Shown here: in pieces, positions 1 through 7,734 of the stretch | How positions within the stretch are numbered: position 1 is the first letter of the stretch | Layout of the letters: every line of letters starts with the position of its first letter | NCBI GenBank assembly: GCA_030595325.1 | Contig: JAUVDN010000017.1 | Location: 1-32,327, forward strand | Reading direction: 5' to 3' | Source of the DNA: Gammaproteobacteria bacterium | Lineage (GTDB): Bacteria; Pseudomonadota; Gammaproteobacteria; SZUA-229 | DNA: 32,327 nt | Position numbers and translations under genes: made by a program | Notes under the pieces: model-generated | The model's input: the letters and a program-made list of their open reading frames with translations, nothing else | Told to the model about the DNA's origin: nothing | Database searches by the model: none

Positions 1-471
1 ACAGGTAAAACCACCGTTGGCCGCCAATTATCGCGTAAGCTCAAAATGGATTTTTATGACAGCGACCGGGTAATTGAAGAACGCACCGGTGCGGATATTC
101 CATTAATATTTGAAAAGGAAGGTGAATCGGGTTTTCGCAAACGTGAAACTGAAATTATCGATGAACTGACACAAAAGAAAAACATAATTCTGGCAACCGG
201 TGGCGGCGCTGTGCTCAATAGCGAGAACCGCAATCACCTGATAAACCGCGGTACCGTGTTTTACCTCAAAAGTAACCTGAAGACCTTGATTGAGCGAACC
301 AGTAAAGACAAAAATAGACCACTGTTACACGCAGAAGAATCTGCGGAGACCATCCTCAAACGGCTGCTGGATGAACGTGGGCCACTTTATGAGGAAGCCG
401 CTGATTACGTTATAGAAACCGCAAACAACTCGATTCACAGCGTAATACAGGCTATCATTAAGTCTCTTTAG
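1..471 (+). CDS. aroK: Shikimate kinase (5' truncated by window edge)
   Basis: Shikimate kinase phosphorylates shikimate with ATP in the cytoplasmic chorismate (aromatic amino acid) pathway. The reading frame is open from base 1 and starts inside the P-loop (TGKTT), so the true start codon lies just upstream of the window. Visible family motifs are the acidic substrate-binding stretch DFYDSD, the FRKRE arginine region, the GGGAV loop, the lid segment NRPLL and the adenine-side arginine in DERGPLY. Apart from the missing N-terminus it looks intact to its TAG stop. aroB follows 38 bases later on the same strand, the usual aroKB pair. In many gammaproteobacteria pilMNOPQ precede aroK, but that lies outside the window and is only expectation. 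Confidence 0.95.
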   Translation, partial: TGKTTVGRQLSRKLKMDFYDSDRVIEERTGADIPLIFEKEGESGFRKRETEIIDELTQKKNIILATGGGAVLNSENRNHLINRGTVFYLKSNLKTLIERTSKDKNRPLLHAEESAETILKRLLDERGPLYEEAADYVIETANNSIHSVIQAIIKSL

Positions 472-509
472 GCTCGCACCTATAACCTTATGACACACCC
501 GTATCTCAC

Positions 510-1592
510 ATGACAACACTGACTGTCGAACTCGGCGAACGTAGTTACCCGATTTACATTGATAAATCCCTGCTCGGACAGGAAGAACTGCTAAAAAAGC
601 ACATACAGGGCAATAGCGCCCTCATTGTCAGCAATGAAACCGTCGCCCCGCTCTACCTGGAAAAGACACAGGCGATGCTTTCAGGTTTAAAGCACGAGTC
701 TGTAATTTTACCCGATGGTGAAAAATACAAGAACCTTGAAGTATTGAACCAGATATATGATGGCCTGTTACGTAATCATTTCGATCGCAACACCACCGTC
801 ATTGCTCTCGGTGGTGGTGTTGTCGGTGATATGGCTGGCTTTGCTGCGGCCAGTTACCAACGCGGTGTACATCTGGTGCAAATTCCGACGACGCTCCTGT
901 CTCAAGTCGATTCTTCTGTGGGTGGCAAGACCGGTGTTAATCACGCATTGGGCAAGAATATGATCGGCGCTTTTTATCAGCCTAAAGCGGTCATCGCTGA
1001 CACCGATACATTAGATACATTACCTGACCGTGAATTAAGCGCAGGTATCGCCGAGATAATAAAATACGGCTTAATCTGTAAACCCGATTTCTTTGGCTGG
1101 CTTGAAGACAATATGTCCTTAATGCTGGCGCGTGATAAAAAAACACTGAGTTACGCCATACAAGTCTCCTGCCAGACTAAAGCTGACGTGGTCGCAGAAG
1201 ATGAACGCGAAAGCGGTAAACGCGCCCTGCTTAATCTTGGCCACACTTTTGGTCACGCCATAGAAAACGGCATGGGATATGGAGAATGGCTGCATGGAGA
1301 AGCTGTCGGCGCCGGTATGTGCATGGCAGCAATCATGTCAGAACAGCTAGGCTGGATGAGCAGTGAAGAAACAAAGAAATCCATTAACCTCATCCAACAG
1401 GCTAAACTGCCCATTCAAGCCCCGGCTTCTATGTCCGTTGAAAAATTTATCGAATTGATGTCGGTAGACAAAAAAGTAATCGATGGTGTTTTACGTCTGG
1501 TACTGATGAAGGGCATTGGCAAATCGCTGATTACCGATGACTACACTGTAGAAGATTTAAATCAGGCCATCAAGCTATCCACCGCTGCCTGA
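510..1592 (+). CDS. aroB: 3-dehydroquinate synthase
   Basis: Converts DAHP to 3-dehydroquinate, the second step of the shikimate pathway, using NAD+ and a divalent metal. The 360-residue length is normal for bacterial AroB. The sequence shows the DGEKYKN and [11 protein letters not shown] nucleotide-binding motifs, the conserved [19 protein letters not shown] block, and the three metal ligands Glu182 ([10 protein letters not shown]), His245 (NLGHTFGHA) and His262 (WLHGEAVG). The ATG at 510 gives the standard N-terminus; no strong ribosome-binding site is visible. It is downstream of aroK and 35 bases upstream of the dGTPase-like gene, so the three are probably co-transcribed. Confidence 0.97.
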   Translation: MTTLTVELGERSYPIYIDKSLLGQEELLKKHIQGNSALIVSNETVAPLYLEKTQAMLSGLKHESVILPDGEKYKNLEVLNQIYDGLLRNHFDRNTTVIALGGGVVGDMAGFAAASYQRGVHLVQIPTTLLSQVDSSVGGKTGVNHALGKNMIGAFYQPKAVIADTDTLDTLPDRELSAGIAEIIKYGLICKPDFFGWLEDNMSLMLARDKKTLSYAIQVSCQTKADVVAEDERESGKRALLNLGHTFGHAIENGMGYGEWLHGEAVGAGMCMAAIMSEQLGWMSSEETKKSINLIQQAKLPIQAPASMSVEKFIELMSVDKKVIDGVLRLVLMKGIGKSLITDDYTVEDLNQAIKLSTAA

Positions 1593-1627
1593 ATACTAAA
1601 TAGCCAGCTTAGAGTTAAAACCTGAAC

Positions 1628-2836
1628 ATGAGCAAACAAAAAAAAATAAACACGAGTAGCAGCTACACTGGCGGTTTGGTCGCATACGCTTGCCATGACA
1701 CACAATCGGCTGGCCGACGATTTGATGAATCACACCCAACATACCGCAACGAGTACCAGCGCGATCGAGACCGTATCATTCACTCAGCGGCCTTTCGCCG
1801 TCTGGAATACAAAACTCAGGTATTTGTAAACCACGAAGGCGATCTATTCCGAACACGTTTAACGCATTCACTGGAAGTCGCACAGATTGCCCGCAGTATC
1901 GCACGCGAACTCAATCTGCACGAAGACCTCACCGAAGCCATTGCTCTGGCACACGACCTCGGGCACACGCCCTTCGGACATGCCGGCCAGACTGCTTTGA
2001 ACAACTGCATGAAAGATTTCGGCGGCTTTGAGCACAATATCCAGTCGCTTCGCGTAGTCGATAAACTGGAACAGAAGTACGCGGAATTTGATGGTCTCAA
2101 TTTAACCTTCGAAGCTCGCGAAGGCCTTTTAAAACATTGCTCGATCAGCAACGCAAAAAAACTTGGCGATGTCGGTCAGCGCTTTTTAAATAAAACACAG
2201 TCCTCCCTCGAAGCACAGCTAACCGATTTTTCTGATGAAACCGCCTACAATAATCACGACATTGATGATGGCATCCGCTACGGTCTCATCAGCATAGACG
2301 ATCTGTTAAAAATAAAACTATTCAGAACACAGTACGATATCGTCAATAAAAAATATCCCGGACTTGACGATAAGAAACTCATCCATGAAATCATCCGCCG
2401 CATGATTAATGTGATGGTTGTTGATCTGATTGACACCTCGAGGGATAACATTGCTAAAGCCAGCTTGAAAACCATCGATGATGTGCGTAATCAAAAACAA
2501 TACATCATGGCTTTCAGTGACGACATGCATGAACAGAAACTTGAACTAAAACAATTTCTGCGCAGAAATCTATATCAGCACTATCGTGTTCATCGTATGA
2601 CTAAAAAAGCCGCCGATGTTATCGACGCACTGTTTAATGCTTTTATGGAAGATAAAAATATATTACCAACAGAAGCGATTGAACACTGCAACACACTTAA
2701 AGAAAAACACGGTGATAACGGAACCGCTCGCGGCATATCAGATTACATTGCCGGCATGACCGACCGTTATGCTATTGTTGAATACGAAAGGATCTTCAAC
2801 CCACGGCAGCTATCCTTTTCCAGCTTGCTCTCTTAA
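1628..2836 (+). CDS. dgt: Deoxyguanosinetriphosphate triphosphohydrolase-like HD protein
   Basis: Member of the HD-domain dNTP triphosphohydrolases, which cleave dNTPs to nucleosides and triphosphate and so help control nucleotide pools. The 402 residues carry the metal-binding set: His80 in RTRLTHSLEVAQ, the His109-Asp110 pair within AHDLGHTPFGHAG, and a late Asp in NNHDIDDGIRYG (around 211-214). The N-terminal arginine-rich FRRLEYKTQVF block is typical of the shorter dGTPase-like subfamily rather than the longer E. coli Dgt, so substrate preference cannot be assigned from sequence. It sits between aroB and dnaG; dnaG begins only 9 bases after its stop, suggesting one transcript. Confidence 0.93.
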   Translation: MSKQKKINTSSSYTGGLVAYACHDTQSAGRRFDESHPTYRNEYQRDRDRIIHSAAFRRLEYKTQVFVNHEGDLFRTRLTHSLEVAQIARSIARELNLHEDLTEAIALAHDLGHTPFGHAGQTALNNCMKDFGGFEHNIQSLRVVDKLEQKYAEFDGLNLTFEAREGLLKHCSISNAKKLGDVGQRFLNKTQSSLEAQLTDFSDETAYNNHDIDDGIRYGLISIDDLLKIKLFRTQYDIVNKKYPGLDDKKLIHEIIRRMINVMVVDLIDTSRDNIAKASLKTIDDVRNQKQYIMAFSDDMHEQKLELKQFLRRNLYQHYRVHRMTKKAADVIDALFNAFMEDKNILPTEAIEHCNTLKEKHGDNGTARGISDYIAGMTDRYAIVEYERIFNPRQLSFSSLLS

Positions 2837-2845
2837 AAAAATATC

Positions 2846-4612
2846 GTGGCAGGACTAATCCCACAAAATTTTATTGATGATCTAATCGGCCGCAGTGATA
2901 TCGTCGAAGTCATCAATGCTCGTGTACCCTTAAAAAGAAAAGGCAAAGAATTTACTGCCTGCTGCCCTTTCCACAACGAAAAAACGCCCTCGTTTACCGT
3001 CAGTGAAAACAAGCAGTTTTTCTATTGCTTCGGCTGCCATGCCAAAGGAAATGTCATTGGTTTCCTGATGGATTATGAACACTTAAGCTATATAGATGCT
3101 ATTGAATCACTGGCAGCAGATGCGCACGTCGACGTACCGCGTGAAGGCAATATCACTGATAATAAAAATAGAGAAGATAAACAACCGCTATACGATATTT
3201 TAAAACAAGCGTCAGAATTATTTCAAAAGCAGTTAAAAACTTCCGATCGAGCAATCGAATACCTTAAAAAGCGTGGCCTCTCTGGCGAAATAGCTAAAAC
3301 ATTCAAAATAGGTTACGCGCCTGATGGCTGGGACTTTTTAATCAGCCAGCTTGGTAAAAGCACTGAAAATCTTAGCGCATTAACTAAAACAGGCTTAATC
3401 GTTAATAAAGAAAACAATAAAACTTATGACCGCTTTCGTGATCGAATCATCTTTCCTATCACTGACCAACGCGGGCGTATCATTGGTTTTGGCGGGCGTA
3501 TCCTCGATCAGGGTGAACCCAAATATTTAAACTCACCGGAAAATTCGGTTTTTCACAAAGGTTATGAGCTTTACGGTCTATACGAAGCAAAAATGGCGTT
3601 AAGAAAAATCGATCGCATCATGATCGTTGAAGGTTACATGGATGTCGTCGCACTAGCTCAGAGTGGTATTAACTATGCTGTCGCTTCACTCGGCACTGCA
3701 ACAACCACCGATCAGATTCAAAAAACATTCCGTACCACACACGAAATAATCTTTTGTTATGACGGCGATAATGCAGGAAAAAAAGCTGCCTGGCGAGCAC
3801 TTGAAAATACACTTACCGTAATCCGTGACGGCATGATTGCTAAATTTCTTTTCCTGCCGGAAAAAGAAGACCCAGACACAATGGTACGCAAAGAAGGTAA
3901 AGACGCATTCGAACAACGCATAAAAAATGCAACGACATTATCTGGTTTTTTATTTGATAATCTAAAAACTAAATCTGATATCACAACACAAGAAGGCAAG
4001 GCACAACTAGCCAGTAAAGCAAATGTTCTCATTCAAAAAATGCATAACAGTTTATTCAAAGATTTATTAATAGAAGAACTATCAACGCTTATCGGACTCA
4101 GCCAGCAACACCTCGAAGCAAAAATTTCTTCTCAAGAAAAAAAGAAAAGACCACTCATGCAACCCGCAAAACCTGTACGCGGCCAGCAGGTATCCAACAA
4201 CAAAACACGACTTGCGGTTGCACTGTTAATACAAAATCCAATACTTGCTACTCACCACAAAGTACCTGAACATTTTAGAGAAGCTTTTAATAAGGGGCTG
4301 CCTCTTCTCTTTACGCTACAGAAAACCATCGAATCTAACCCGGATATATCATCCGCCGCCCTACTCGAACGCTTTCGTGATGGCGAACATGAAAAGGCAC
4401 TAAACACGTTGTCAATGTTACAAACACCTGAAACTGAAAATGAAGATAACATCATCAATGTCTATAAAGAGATTGTTATACGCTTGAACAGTGAAGAGCG
4501 TAGTGACTTTTTTAAAAGCAAGTTAAGCAATAATGAGCAGCTGACAGCTGAGGAATGGAATGAGTATCTAGATAGACCCAACAACAACTCCAACGATGAC
4601 ACCAGCCAATAA
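2846..4612 (+). CDS. dnaG: DNA primase
   Basis: Synthesises RNA primers for replication at the fork. The 588-residue protein has the CHC2 zinc ribbon (Cys40, His43, Cys61, Cys64), the RNA-polymerase-like core with the RxRFRDRIIFPI-type motif, a TOPRIM domain with Glu262 (IVEGYMD) and Asp306/Asp308 (CYDGDNAG), and a C-terminal helicase-binding region from about residue 450. The start is GTG at 2846: it gives the standard MAGLIPQNFIDDLI N-terminus, and any downstream ATG would cut the zinc ribbon. No clear Shine-Dalgarno is visible in the 9-base gap after dgt, so translational coupling is likely. The setting is odd: in most gammaproteobacteria dnaG lies between rpsU and rpoD, neither of which is next to it here. 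Confidence 0.97.
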   Translation: MAGLIPQNFIDDLIGRSDIVEVINARVPLKRKGKEFTACCPFHNEKTPSFTVSENKQFFYCFGCHAKGNVIGFLMDYEHLSYIDAIESLAADAHVDVPREGNITDNKNREDKQPLYDILKQASELFQKQLKTSDRAIEYLKKRGLSGEIAKTFKIGYAPDGWDFLISQLGKSTENLSALTKTGLIVNKENNKTYDRFRDRIIFPITDQRGRIIGFGGRILDQGEPKYLNSPENSVFHKGYELYGLYEAKMALRKIDRIMIVEGYMDVVALAQSGINYAVASLGTATTTDQIQKTFRTTHEIIFCYDGDNAGKKAAWRALENTLTVIRDGMIAKFLFLPEKEDPDTMVRKEGKDAFEQRIKNATTLSGFLFDNLKTKSDITTQEGKAQLASKANVLIQKMHNSLFKDLLIEELSTLIGLSQQHLEAKISSQEKKKRPLMQPAKPVRGQQVSNNKTRLAVALLIQNPILATHHKVPEHFREAFNKGLPLLFTLQKTIESNPDISSAALLERFRDGEHEKALNTLSMLQTPETENEDNIINVYKEIVIRLNSEERSDFFKSKLSNNEQLTAEEWNEYLDRPNNNSNDDTSQ

Positions 4613-4615
4613 TTA

Positions 4616-4643
4616 TTGACAAACTCATCATTTGATGGATAAT
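4616..4643 (+). promoter_or_regulatory. Sigma70-type promoter for the metK leader
   Basis: A perfect -35 hexamer TTGACA (4616-4621) is followed after 16 bases by GATAAT (4638-4643), five of six matches to the -10 consensus. It starts 3 bases after the dnaG stop codon. Transcription would begin near 4650, a few bases before the SAM-II-like aptamer, as expected for a riboswitch at the 5' end of its own transcript. The transcription start is inferred, not measured. Confidence 0.75.
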
Positions 4644-4652
4644 ACTCCACAT

Positions 4653-4708
4653 TCAGCGCTAATTTGTCTCAGATTGCGGGCGCTATATAAATACAGCTAA
4701 AGCGAGTT
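4653..4708 (+). ncRNA. SAM-II-like riboswitch aptamer in the metK leader
   Basis: The segment matches the SAM-II (SAM_alpha) riboswitch family in order and spacing. It has a P1 stem AGCGC (4655-4659) pairing with GCGCT (4680-4684), the loop blocks ATTT and ATTGC, then TATAAAT and the conserved tail AGCTAAA (4695-4701). A short pseudoknot pairing of CTC (4668-4670) with GAG (4704-4706) is possible. The comparison with known metX SAM-II aptamers is from memory, not from a covariance-model search. The family binds S-adenosylmethionine and turns downstream genes off. It lies directly after a strong promoter and before an intrinsic terminator upstream of metK, the SAM synthase gene, which supports the call. 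Confidence 0.82.
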
Positions 4709-4726
4709 TCGACATCAAATTATTCG

Positions 4727-4763
4727 AAAGCCCGTTTTAGCAGCAGCTGAAACGGGCTTTTTT
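4727..4763 (+). terminator. Intrinsic terminator (riboswitch expression platform) before metK
   Basis: An 11-bp perfect stem, AAAGCCCGTTT (4727-4737) with AAACGGGCTTT (4750-4760), encloses a 12-base loop and runs into six T residues (4758-4763). It lies about 20 bases downstream of the SAM-II-like aptamer. The left arm GCCCG (4730-4734) can alternatively pair with CGGGC (4677-4681), which overlaps the 3' strand of aptamer stem P1. TCGAAA (4724-4729) can extend that pairing with TTTCGA (4707-4712). Aptamer folding would therefore release the terminator, an OFF switch. Confidence 0.88.
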
Positions 4764-4765
4764 AC

Positions 4766-4917
4766 GTCCAGGGATTGGACCGTATTCCGCAAGGAGCCAA
4801 GGATGGCGATGCGGTTATGCCTAGGGATGGGCGTTATGTCGCAAGGAGCCAAGGATGGCGATGTGGTTATGCCCAGGGATGGGCGGTATGTCTCAAGGAG
4901 CCAGGGATGGCGGTGAG
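4766..4917 (+). repeat. 52-bp tandem repeat of small hairpins in the metK leader
   Basis: This holds most of the 385-bp gene-free gap between dnaG and metK. The block AAGGAGCC recurs at 4791, 4843 and 4895, a spacing of exactly 52 bases. The first two complete units differ at only 4 of 52 positions; a third unit is cut short, and a diverged partial precedes the first. Each unit carries two hairpins with an A-rich or G-rich loop: GCC-AAGGAT-GGC and GCCC-AGGGAT-GGGC. In total six such hairpins are visible (4766-4780, 4796-4807, 4819-4832, 4848-4859, 4871-4884, 4900-4911). One change between units turns a T-G pair into C-G, which fits selection on the fold. Function is unknown. Confidence 0.85.
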
Positions 4918-4997
4918 ACGCATTCCCAAATACAACACACCAGCCTATTAGCTTAGCTGATGCTGAAAACAAACAGAACATATTAAAAAGGTTAAAC

Positions 4998-6155
4998 ATG
5001 AGCAATTATTTATTTACCTCAGAATCCGTTTCTGAAGGTCACCCAGACAAAGTCGCAGACCAAATTTCTGATTCTATTCTTGATGCAATTTTTGAACAGG
5101 ACAACAAAGCACGTGTTGCTTGCGAAACGATGATTAACACAGGCATGGTGGTTATTTCAGGTGAAATAACAACTGAAGCGTGGATTGATATGCAGGACGT
5201 TGTCCGCAACACGGTAAAAGAAATCGGTTATAACAGTTCAGACATGGGCTTTGATTATGGCTCTTGTGCTGTCATTACCTCAATCGATAAACAATCTGCC
5301 GATATCGCTGCCGGTGTCGATGAATCATCAGACCACGAACAAGGTGCTGGCGACCAGGGTTTAATGTTTGGTTATGCCAGTAATGAAACGGATGTATTAA
5401 TGCCAGCACCCATTACTTACGCGCATCGTCTGGTTAAACGCCAGGCTGAACTACGTAAAAATGGCACTCTTCCCTGGTTACGTCCAGATGCAAAAAGCCA
5501 GGTAACCTTCCGTTACGAAGATGACAAACCGGTTGCTATTGATGCCGTCGTTTTATCAACACAGCACGCTCCGGATATTGAGTATAAGGATCTTCGTGAA
5601 GCAGTAATGGATGAAATTATTCTGCACGAATTACCTAAAGAATGGATTACAAAGGAAACACAATTCCACATTAACCCAACCGGTATCTTCGTTATTGGCG
5701 GCCCTGTCGGCGATTGTGGCCTAACCGGACGTAAGATTATTGTTGATACCTATGGCGGCATGGCTCGCCATGGCGGCGGCGCTTTTTCGGGCAAAGACCC
5801 TTCAAAAGTTGATCGCTCAGCAGCTTATGCAGGTCGTTATGTAGCTAAGAATATTGTTGCTGCAGGCCTTGCTGACAAATGTGAAGTTCAAATTTCATAC
5901 GCTATTGGTGTTGCAGATCCAACATCAATCTCTATTCAGACTTTCGGTACCGGCAAAATTGCGGATGAAAAAATCGTTGAATTAATTGGCGACCACTTCA
6001 ATCTAAAACCTCGCGGAATCGTTGATATGCTGGACTTATTACGTCCCATTTACAAGAAAACAGCTGCCTATGGCCATTTTGGACGTGAAGAACCTGAATT
6101 TACCTGGGAAAAAACTGATAAAGCGGATGCATTAAGAGACGCTGCTGGGATATAA
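4998..6155 (+). CDS. metK: S-adenosylmethionine synthase
   Basis: Makes SAM from methionine and ATP in the cytoplasm. The 385 residues have the standard family length and motifs: [12 protein letters not shown] near residues 14-25 (His15 ATP-site histidine), the [12 protein letters not shown] block near 117-128, and the glycine-rich phosphate loop [20 protein letters not shown] near 257-276, with the C-terminal HFGRE motif. The ATG at 4998 has AAAGG six bases upstream. Transcription from the promoter at 4616 must pass the SAM-II-like switch, its terminator and the hairpin repeats, so feedback by SAM is likely. The gene ends in TAA inside a good -10 element that probably starts the ahcY transcript. 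Confidence 0.98.
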   Translation: MSNYLFTSESVSEGHPDKVADQISDSILDAIFEQDNKARVACETMINTGMVVISGEITTEAWIDMQDVVRNTVKEIGYNSSDMGFDYGSCAVITSIDKQSADIAAGVDESSDHEQGAGDQGLMFGYASNETDVLMPAPITYAHRLVKRQAELRKNGTLPWLRPDAKSQVTFRYEDDKPVAIDAVVLSTQHAPDIEYKDLREAVMDEIILHELPKEWITKETQFHINPTGIFVIGGPVGDCGLTGRKIIVDTYGGMARHGGGAFSGKDPSKVDRSAAYAGRYVAKNIVAAGLADKCEVQISYAIGVADPTSISIQTFGTGKIADEKIVELIGDHFNLKPRGIVDMLDLLRPIYKKTAAYGHFGREEPEFTWEKTDKADALRDAAGI

Positions 6156-6156
6156 T
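6128..6156 (+). promoter_or_regulatory. Possible promoter for ahcY-metF at the metK 3' end
   Basis: A perfect -10 hexamer TATAAT (6151-6156) overlaps the metK stop codon. The best-spaced -35 (TGCATT, 6128-6133, 17-base spacer) is poor. A start near 6163 would place the SAH aptamer (from 6171) at the 5' end of the RNA, which is why I keep it. Read-through from metK is also possible. Confidence 0.4.
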
Positions 6157-6169
6157 ACATCCCACTATT

Positions 6170-6280
6170 TCTGAGGAGCGCTGCAACGGCCGCTGGTAAC
6201 AACCGGCACCTGTCAGGCTCAGAAGCAAGAATCCTTCCCCACAATATCCAAGGGAAACTCTTTATAACAACGGCGCTCAT
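6170..6280 (+). ncRNA. SAH riboswitch upstream of ahcY
   Basis: The sequence carries the hallmarks of the S-adenosylhomocysteine riboswitch family: CTGAGGAGCGCTGCAACGG at 6171-6189, CAGGCTCAGAAG near 6214-6225 and AACGGCGCTC at 6269-6278. Stem P1 pairs CTGAG (6171-6175) with CTCAG (6218-6222). The pseudoknot pairs GAGCGC (6176-6181) with GCGCTC (6273-6278). The family binds SAH and turns on genes that remove it; here the next gene is ahcY, its best-known target. The match is to the family consensus as I know it; a covariance-model run would confirm it. Confidence 0.93.
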
Positions 6281-6309
6281 TTCTTAGCTAATTATTTTAG
6301 GAGATGAGC
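6275..6309 (+). promoter_or_regulatory. SD-sequestering hairpin, SAH riboswitch expression platform
   Basis: Bases 6275-6287 (GCTCATTTCTTAG) can pair with 6297-6309 (TTAGGAGATGAGC) over 13 consecutive pairs including G-U wobbles, with a 9-base loop. The right arm contains the whole Shine-Dalgarno AGGAG (6299-6303). The left arm overlaps the pseudoknot strand 6273-6278 of the SAH aptamer, so the two folds exclude each other. SAH binding should free the ribosome-binding site, a translational ON switch. Confidence 0.8.
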
Positions 6310-7734
6310 ATGAATGCCGTTGTAGATACTAATTCCTCACAAGACTATAAAGTCGCCGATATTTCACTGGCCGAATGGGGCCACAAAGAAATCCGTATTG
6401 CTGAAACCGAAATGCCAGGATTGATGGCGTTACGTGAAGAGTACGGCAAAGAACAGCCACTAGCAGGCTGCCGCATCATGGGCAGTATTCACATGACTAT
6501 TCAGACTGCTGTGCTAATCGAAACTCTGGTTGCTCTCGGTGCTGAGGTTCGCTGGGTTTCCTGTAATATTTTCTCAACACAAGATCATGCTGCTGCAGCT
6601 ATTGCTGATCAGGGCATTCCTGTCTTTGCTTGGAAAGGCGAAACCATCGAAGAATACTGGTGGTGTACAGAGCAAGCTCTGCTTTGGCCTGATGGCAAAT
6701 TGCCAAACATGATTCTTGATGATGGCGGTGATGCTACTTTACTGGTTCACAAAGGCAACGAATTCGAGAAAGCTGGTGCTATTCCAGCAACCAAAGGCGA
6801 TGACAATGAAGAGTACGCTGCTATTCTTGATGTTCTGCGCCGCACTATTTCTGACGGCTCTAGCACATGGCAAGACATTGCAGCCAGCGTTAAAGGTGTA
6901 ACTGAAGAAACAACAACGGGTGTACACCGTTTATACGAGATGCAGGAAAAGGGTGAATTACTATTCCCTGCCATGAACGTGAACGATTCTGCAACAAAAT
7001 CAAAATTTGATAACCTGTATGGTTGTCGCGAGTCATTAATCGATAGCATCAAACGTGCAACCGATGTAATGATTGCCGGTAAAATCTGTGTTGTTCTTGG
7101 TTACGGTGACGTTGGCAAAGGTTGTGCGCAGGCTTTCCGCGGCATGGGCGCAACAGTATGGGTTACAGAAATTGATCCTATCTGTGCACTACAAGCAGCA
7201 ATGGAAGGTTATCGCGTAGTACAGATGGACGATGCGGCAGCCATGGGCGATATCTTTGTTACAACAACGGGCAATGTTAATGTTATCGATCACGATCACA
7301 TGGCGGCGATGAAAAATGAAGCTATTGTTTGTAACATCGGTCACTTTGATTCTGAGATTAACATCGCATCACTGGAAAAATATGAGTGGGTTGAAATCAA
7401 ACCACAAGTTGACCATGTCATTTTCCCTGATGGAAAACGCATCATCATCCTGGCTAAAGGTCGTCTAGTAAATCTTGGTTGTGCTACAGGCCACCCTAGC
7501 TTTGTTATGTCAGCCTCTTTCACTAATCAGGTTATGGCTCAAATAGAGTTCTACAAAAACAGTGAAAACTATGAGAACCAAGTTTACATCCTGCCTAAAA
7601 TACTTGATGAAAAAGTAGCCCGCTTACATCTAAATAAAGTTGGCGCTAACTTAACAGCTTTGTCTCAAGAACAGGCCGATTACATTAATGTGCCTGTTAA
7701 TGGTCCATTCAAGCCAGAGCATTACCGTTACTAA
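6310..7734 (+). CDS. ahcY: Adenosylhomocysteinase (SAH hydrolase)
   Basis: Splits S-adenosylhomocysteine to adenosine and homocysteine, relieving product inhibition of methyltransferases. The 474 residues include [15 protein letters not shown] (adenosine site), the [13 protein letters not shown] block with the catalytic lysine region, the NAD-binding Rossmann motif [13 protein letters not shown], and the C-terminal PFKPEHYRY tail that contacts NAD of the partner subunit. I chose the ATG at 6310 rather than the in-frame ATG at 6304: AGGAG (6299-6303) is six bases from 6310 but touches 6304 directly. The region before [11 protein letters not shown] includes the insertion common in proteobacterial enzymes. 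Translation is probably controlled by the SAH switch just upstream. The stop overlaps the metF start by one base. Confidence 0.98.
   Translation: MNAVVDTNSSQDYKVADISLAEWGHKEIRIAETEMPGLMALREEYGKEQPLAGCRIMGSIHMTIQTAVLIETLVALGAEVRWVSCNIFSTQDHAAAAIADQGIPVFAWKGETIEEYWWCTEQALLWPDGKLPNMILDDGGDATLLVHKGNEFEKAGAIPATKGDDNEEYAAILDVLRRTISDGSSTWQDIAASVKGVTEETTTGVHRLYEMQEKGELLFPAMNVNDSATKSKFDNLYGCRESLIDSIKRATDVMIAGKICVVLGYGDVGKGCAQAFRGMGATVWVTEIDPICALQAAMEGYRVVQMDDAAAMGDIFVTTTGNVNVIDHDHMAAMKNEAIVCNIGHFDSEINIASLEKYEWVEIKPQVDHVIFPDGKRIIILAKGRLVNLGCATGHPSFVMSASFTNQVMAQIEFYKNSENYENQVYILPKILDEKVARLHLNKVGANLTALSQEQADYINVPVNGPFKPEHYRY

Noticed and set aside
4766-4917. Hairpin repeats as a CRISPR array
   Set aside because: The units are almost identical over their full 52 bases, with no variable spacers and no cas genes nearby.
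4715-5005. Minus-strand 96-codon frame across the metK leader
   Set aside because: It runs through the riboswitch terminator and hairpin repeats, has no recognisable domain, and the repeats explain the open frame.
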